Assembly: GCF_963924675.1 (NCBI RefSeq)
Contig: NC_089223.1
Location: forward strand, 8,568,881-8,632,880
Source of the DNA: Phocoena phocoena
Lineage: Eukaryota; Chordata; Mammalia; Artiodactyla; Phocoenidae
Direction: 5' to 3'
DNA length: 64,000 nucleotides
The notes under the pieces are model-generated. The model made no database searches, was not told the origin of the DNA, and was given only the letters and a program-made list of their open reading frames with translations. The position numbers were made by a program, and so were the translations under genes. Shown here in pieces: positions 58,674 through 64,000 of the stretch. How positions within the stretch are numbered: the stretch's first letter is position 1; each line of letters opens with the position of its first letter.

Positions 58674-59565
58674 TGATGCCTCCAGGCACACTGAGTCTGC
58701 TATTGTAGAACTTCTTGATGACCAACTATGGGTCTCCTTTGTTCAGCCAGCTGTTCTTTCCCAAGTAGGGAAAACGTCTCCTTACATTGTCTAGCTCTTT
58801 TAGAGGAAGCTCGTCCCAAAATAAACACGAGCAAACAAATAGAATCCAAGCTTGGACCACTAGGGAGAGAATTATTTCTTTAATGTTTTTTCAAACCATA
58901 ATTCTTTTCTTCCCAAAGAGCAAACTGCCCCAGGAGCCAGAGGTAGGGAGTGATGAGGGTAAGCTTCTTGAGCACCCCAAATCATCACTTTCTCCTGATC
59001 TCCACCTCACAATGTTAAAATATCATTGCATTCTTGGTGATTTCTCTTTTAGGAACTCCCGTGTTTCTCCTGCATTGCTTTCTCCCTGAGTTCATAGATC
59101 AGATACACCGTTTTATGTGTGCTCTCCAGGGGGTTGCATTTTTATTGGACAGGTCTCCTGAACCCCAAGCCAATGTTGAAATCCCTAGCAATTAAGAAGG
59201 CTTGTTTTCCAAGAGAAGGAAGTAGACATCTGGGGGCCGTGGTGTCAATTCTGGTCCATTTAAGATACTTTGTTATACCTATAACACCAAGAATCTCTTG
59301 AGAGGGATCTGAAAGATGAAAACCGTCAAGACTGTGCACAGGGCCACCTGTCCCTGCTGAACTTGGTAACAGAGTGGGGAACTTAGCTGACAGCCTGAAC
59401 AGCTTTAAGAAACACAGATGCAAAGACAAATGGTGGAGTGGAACATTGAATTAGGGCTTCAACGAACTCTTGAACTAAGTGAGGAATAAGGAAAATTGAT
59501 TGTTTTAATCTATCCTCACATTTTTAGAATGCTTTATATTGTGATATGAATATATATGTACGTGG
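58674..59565. other. Unique non-coding sequence
   Basis: No exon or element recognised. Opposing frames at 59119-59429 overlap each other and show no domain. Confidence 0.42.
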
Positions 59566-59594
59566 GCATATATATGTCTGTGTCTGTGTGTGTG

Positions 59595-59629
<35 letters not shown>

Positions 59630-59632
59630 AAT
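59566..59632. repeat. (TG)n microsatellite followed by (GA)n
   Basis: Interrupted TG units with TC interruptions at the left, then about ten clean TG units and 'gagagagagag'. Confidence 0.95.
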
Positions 59633-60195
59633 TTATAGTAGATGCAAGCTTTCTGGTTATTGGAAAGATAAATTGCAGATGGAGTAGCAATTAATCAAGA
59701 GACTCAACTCTAGCTCTATTTATTTTTGCTTACTAAGAAGTTTTCCTATTACTCCTTTACATCATCGGTTATAAGAGGTACACTTTAGTTATATTTTAAC
59801 ATCTCTAAAATCAGGGTGTGTCTTACAAATAATAGTGTCTTCCAACTGTTGTTGGTGAGGCCTGTGAGGACCTGGTCGCCATTGTTTTTAAACGCACGTA
59901 CGTGGAAATAGCTTTGCATATTGTCACAGCTACTGTGGCTGAGTTACGTGCATTATTGATATCACGCATGTTGATTTTAATTGCTGTTTAAATCTCTTCA
60001 AAAGGAAGACAATATGCTTTAACTTTACACCGAAAGTTTATTTCATATAAAGAAAAAGAAAATTAAAAAACCATGTCTAAATAATGCTGAAAGGACTCTT
60101 TGAATAAGTGTGAAACAAAATTTCAATGTAAGAAAGTCTTGTGTCATAGTTTAATTGGGAACTTTTTTTCTTAGTAGTACCGTACATAAAATCAA
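59633..60195. other. Unique AT-rich non-coding sequence with a CpG palindrome
   Basis: No exon or mobile element. It contains the perfect palindrome 'cacgtacgtg' at 59895-59904 in an otherwise CpG-poor context. Confidence 0.45.
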
Positions 60196-60206
60196 GGTGC
60201 ATCTTT

Positions 60207-60419
60207 TTTTTTTTTTTTTTTTTTGCGGTACTTGGGCCTCTCACTGTTGTGGCCTCTCCCGTTGCGGAGCGCAGGCTCCGGACGCGCAGGCTCAGCGGCC
60301 ACGGCTCACGGGCCCAGCCGCTCTGCAGCATGTGGGATCTTCCCACACCGGGACACGAACCCGTGTCCCCTGCATCGGCAGGCGGACTCTCAACCACTGC
60401 GCCACCAGGGAAGCCCCAT
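60207..60419 (-). mobile_element. CHR-type SINE, short young form
   Basis: In reverse orientation: poly(T), 'tctcactgttgtggcctctc', 'ggcccagccgctctgcagca', 'cccctgcatcggcaggcgga', 'gcgccaccagggaagccc'. The exact 11-bp TSD 'ggtgcatcttt' lies at 60196-60206 and 60420-60430. The several open frames through it on both strands are a property of the SINE consensus, not genes. Confidence 0.96.
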
Positions 60420-60604
60420 GGTGCATCTTTAATAAATGACATATTAGAGTCAAAGAAATGCAGTAATTTATTCCCTCAGGTACAGTGAAACATGAGCTAT
60501 TCAAAACCCAGTCTTCCACAACTTTTTGACTTCACTACTAATTATACACTTATGTCAGTGTAACTAGGGGAAAAAAAAATCTCTTTGGTAGCAAATAAAC
60601 AGCA

Positions 60605-60875
60605 TCAGAGGACCTGGGGATAAATTCGGAGTTTGGGATTATCATATACACACTACTATATAAAAAACAGATAATCAACAAGGACCTACCATATAGCACA
60701 GGAAACTCTACTCAATACTTTGTAATAACCTATATGGGAAAAGACTCTAAAAAAGAATCGACATATGTATATGTGTAACTAAGTCACTTTGCTGTATATC
60801 TGAAACTAACACAGCATTGTAAACCAACTATACTCCAATATAAAATAAACATTTTTTTAAATAATAAGAAAAATG
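60605..60875 (+). mobile_element. LINE-1 3'-end stub
   Basis: It contains 'accatatagcacaggaaact', 'agtcactttgctgtatatct' and 'actccaatataaaataaaca', the cetartiodactyl L1 3'UTR end. Strongly 5' truncated. Confidence 0.9.
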
Positions 60876-60904
60876 ACTATAGTTGAGAAAATCTGAAGAG
60901 CACT

Positions 60905-61480
60905 TAATGAATCCCATTACTACTGCCTTGATCCAAACTACCATCTCCCACCAGAACTATTGCAAGAGCCTCCTAAACAGCCTCCCTGCAAACTCTTCAG
61001 TGGCTTCCGATTGCATTTAGAAGAAAATCTAAATTCTTCAGGGACACATGCAAGTTCCACCTTCTTGAACCGGACTGGCCTTGCCCACCTCGCCTTTCTG
61101 CTGCTCTGCCCTGCCAGACGTCTTCCCACGTTATCACCGTTAACTGGCTCTTGTCTCATCCTGCAATGCCCTCCTTCCAGCTCTGATTTACTGTCTTTTG
61201 TCGTTCAGCTCAGAAGTCACTGTCTCAGAGAGACCTTCCTTATCCAGTCAATCTCAAATAGTTCTTTAGTGGTTATCATATCACCTTGTTTTATTTTGTT
61301 TTTATAGCCTGTGTCACTCTGACATGACCTTATTTGTTCATTTCTTAGTTGACCGTGTCTCTCTTACTAAAATATAACTGCACCGGAGATGGGGACAGGA
61401 AGGGTTTTTCTGTCTGTTCACTGCATTTCCTACCACTGTAACATTACTAACCATTTGTTGAATGGATGAATAAATAAATT
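60905..61480 (+). mobile_element. L2 fragment, long 3' portion
   Basis: Sense L2 text in order: 'ttgcaagagcctcctaaaca', 'cttcagtggcttccgattgc', 'ctcagaagtcactgtctcag', 'agagaccttccttatccagt', 'gcatttcctaccactgtaac', 'atttgttgaatggatgaata'. A 115-codon plus frame (60960-61307) follows the decayed L2 reading and is not a host gene. One of the best-preserved L2 copies here. Confidence 0.9.
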
Positions 61481-62289
61481 GTAATTGGACAGCCTAGTAT
61501 GAAGGAAAAAGTGCTTTAATGAGCTGGGGAGATCTACAAAAGCATATTTACATATAAATATATAAATAAATATAACTATAAAAGTCTACCCCAAATTGAA
61601 AAGTATTTCAGGAAGAATCGGAAGCTTAAGAAACAGAAAATGGAACATGTAAGGAAGTGGAAGAAACAAAGAATGACGGACTCCAGCCATGATGGTGCTG
61701 ACTTAGGCACAGATTAGAACCAGCTATGTTGATGACGTGTCACAAACACTGATGATGGAGAGGAGAGACAGACAGCTGAGCAGCTTGGATGTCTTGAGGT
61801 GGGGAGAACGCACCTGTTTCACCACAAAGATTTTTTCTCTAGTTGAGACCAATGATTACCAATAAAATCCACACATATATGCAAACACACACTACCTACA
61901 TATACATAGGTAGCTAGGTAGCTTTATGTACTGCTTTCTCTTTTAACATCAGATTATAATATTAAAGCATTTACTTGTTATTTAAATCTCACATGAATAT
62001 AATTTTAAAGGCTGTACACTACTCCATTGTAATTATGGATGATCATTTACTTGAAGTTTTCATTATTTTAGATGTTCACATTGCTTCCATTTTTTAACTG
62101 TGACACTAACTTCACAATAAACATCTTTATACCTAAATATTGACTCGTATTTCACATCATTTTATTAGATGTGCTTGCGAGAAGTAGAATTATTGAGATG
62201 TTGTTGACGAATGAAAGCAAATTAATTTTTAAAAATTTTGCCACAAAATCCACTCCCAAGAGCAGTTTTGAGAATACATCAGTAAAAAT
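61481..62289. other. Unique AT-rich non-coding sequence
   Basis: No exon recognised. Bases 61960-62240 ('actccattgtaattatggat', 'tgcttccattttttaactgt') have the look of an ancient L1 in reverse orientation, too weak to call. Confidence 0.4.
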
Positions 62290-62298
62290 GACAGAAAG

Positions 62299-62620
62299 GA
62301 GACTTCCCTGGTAGTGCAGTGGTTAAGAATCCGCCTGCCAATGCAGGGGACAGGGGTTCAAGCCCTGGTCCGGGAAGATCTCGCATACTGCGGAGCAACT
62401 AAGTCCATGCACCACAACTACTGAGCCTGAGCATTGCAACTACTGAAGCCTGTGCGCCTAAAGCCCGTGCTCCACAACAAGAGAAGCCACCGCAGCGAGA
62501 AGCCCGCACACCGCAAGGAAGAGTAGCCCCCGCTCGCCGCAACTAGAGAAATCCTGTGGGCAGCAACAAAGACTCAACACAGCCAAACATAAATTAATTA
62601 ATTAATTAATTTTAAAAAAA
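62299..62620 (+). mobile_element. CHR-type SINE, long form
   Basis: It opens 'gagacttccctggtagtgca', has 'ggttcaagccctggtccggg' (pol III B-box-like 'ggttcaagcc') and repeated 'caactactg' modules, and ends in an (ATTA)n A/T tail near 62590. The TSD 'gacagaaag' lies at 62290-62298 and 62621-62629. Confidence 0.95.
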
Positions 62621-62629
62621 GACAGAAAG

Positions 62630-64000
62630 AAACAAAATTTTCACTTGATCTAAGTTTAATTACTAGTAAGAGTGATTATATTTTATATGACAATTAGCTG
62701 CTACATGTATTTTTTGTCTCTTTTAAATTAGCTCACTTTCTTCTTTGGTTGTTCTTTTAAATTTGGGGTCTACTAAATATATGAATCTAATTTTTCTTGT
62801 ATAGGACATACGAGACTGTTTTTCTGTTGGTGTTTTCATTCTGGTAGGTTTCGGGTGGCAGAAGCAGTTAGTGGCCTGACAGCCACCTTTGGTGGAACCA
62901 GGCCTGCTCAGGGGGCTACAGGGTCATGTGATAGTCTGGGGAGACTGAGTGCTCTCCTAGGGTGACAATTATAGTAAGAACCCCAAGGTGGCGCTGGGGG
63001 TAAGGAGGGAGCCATGTGGTTTTGGTTAGTGGGTTGAACATGGTAAAGCAGGGCATCACAGTCATCTGCATATGACCAGAAAGCCATCAACCGAGAAAGA
63101 CAGTGTGACATGGAGAAGTCAGTGGTGAGAGCTTCTTCAGCATATCCAATGTTTCAGTTAAGTGGGCTGAAGCCAGACTGATTTTTGTGCCTTTGTAGGT
63201 AAATATGAATAAAATGAAAAAATAATACAAAAATCCTCTAATACGACAGCAAATTTAAAATCTGCACTGGTGGTAATCAGAAAACAGAATGTGAGATCTG
63301 GATAACAATAAGTGCTGCTAAATGTGTTTCCTACAGAAGAAACGTATTTATGATTTGGTTGGATGACGATTAACTTGTTTCTTTATCCTTGTAATTAAAA
63401 TTGCCCAAATATATCTATGTAAAATTAATTTTCCATGAAACACAGTGAAACATTTCATTGTACCTTCTGAGGCTTTTGTTCAGTTTAGCAAAATCTTCCT
63501 CTATTTATTACTGTCATGTGTCTATTTACTCACATTTGTTCTTTTATAACACCCAGGATTTGTAGGTTGGGGCTCCATATCTCTATTTTTTCCGTTATCA
63601 CCCTCTTCAGAGGAGAGGGCGCAGGCGTGGTTGCCTCAGGTGGCAATCCAGCTCCACATCCTGTCAAAGGAGAGGGGGCAGGGAGGATGGGAAAGGTTCG
63701 GCCTGAGGTGCAGGTCTGAGAGCCCGCGGCCAGTCCAAGCAGATTGCTCGTTAGAGGAGTTCCACGCTGGGTAGAAACAGCTGCCCTCCAGCGTCCCCAC
63801 TGTGAGTGTAATTGGCTGGGGATTGCCTGGGAAGACAGTGGCCTCTGCAATGGACCCTGAGGGCACAGCTGCACGAGGGAAATTTGCAGCAGGTTCTTGA
63901 AGGAAGACCTGAGGAAATACCACCGTGGCTGCTTCAGAGGGGAACAAGAGAGTCGATCCCTCTCATTCTAAACGTGTCTGGTTTATGACCTCAGGGTATC
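62630..64000. other. Unique non-coding sequence to the window edge
   Basis: No mobile element or exon confirmed. The last about 450 bases are G+C-richer; minus frames at 63530-63874 and 63636-63947 have no domain. A gene end just beyond the window cannot be excluded. Confidence 0.42.

Noticed and set aside
60292..60417. tRNA gene-like text within the SINE
   Set aside because: It is the tRNA-derived head of a CHR SINE without a foldable mature tRNA and with TSD and poly(A), so it is a retroposon rather than a tRNA gene.

Overview
This window is non-coding mammalian nuclear DNA, almost certainly from a cetacean (whale or dolphin) or a very close artiodactyl relative. The main evidence is five CHR-type SINEs, which are tRNA-derived and carry the box 'gccaccagggaagcc' or its complement. 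Two of them are the short, G+C-rich form that I know from whales and dolphins. The LINE-1 3' ends and the long LINE-1 5'UTR are also of the cetartiodactyl type. Older layers shared by all placental mammals (MIR, L2, L1M, ERVL-MaLR LTRs, hAT and Tigger transposons) fill much of the rest. I found no convincing host protein-coding exon, tRNA or rRNA gene, CRISPR array or operon. Every open reading frame I recognise belongs to a LINE-1 relic.

Layout. 1-885: end of an old L1. 886-9960: unique sequence with L2, MIR and hAT relics, one MaLR LTR and a compound TA/GA microsatellite. 9580-11690: a diverged repeat pair whose second copy was split by a MaLR LTR. That LTR holds a Tigger-like transposon, and its end was later caught in a 36-bp tandem duplication. 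11700-24190: mostly unique, with MIRs, two MaLR LTRs and an L1 3' stub. 24190-39255: a large nested LINE-1 complex. An old minus-strand L1 was hit by a CHR SINE, a mariner stub, a Tigger-like MITE and a full-length minus-strand L1 (28747-37259). The full-length L1 has a 16-bp target duplication and a probable short 3' transduction, and its reverse-transcriptase region was later split by a plus-strand, internally deleted L1. 39256-41494: unique. 41495-45860: stacked plus-strand L1 pieces, a MIR, and an L2 split by an L1 3' stub. 45861-52640: unique sequence, then a MaLR LTR and ancient L1M. 52641-64000: unique sequence with two short CHR SINEs, one long CHR SINE, two MaLR LTRs, L2 pieces and an L1 stub.

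Nothing here works as a gene system. The biology is mobile-element history, and target-site duplications (TSDs) let the order of insertions be read directly. The most noteworthy items are the layered L1 complex, the composite L1 deleted for about 3.7 kb inside one pair of TSDs, the probable 3' transduction, and the duplication-LTR-tandem chronology near 11 kb. I saw no previously undescribed biological system. A few repeat-free, AT-rich stretches are offered only as weak candidates for conserved non-coding elements. Repeat family names come from memory of consensus sequences, so boundaries of old elements are approximate.
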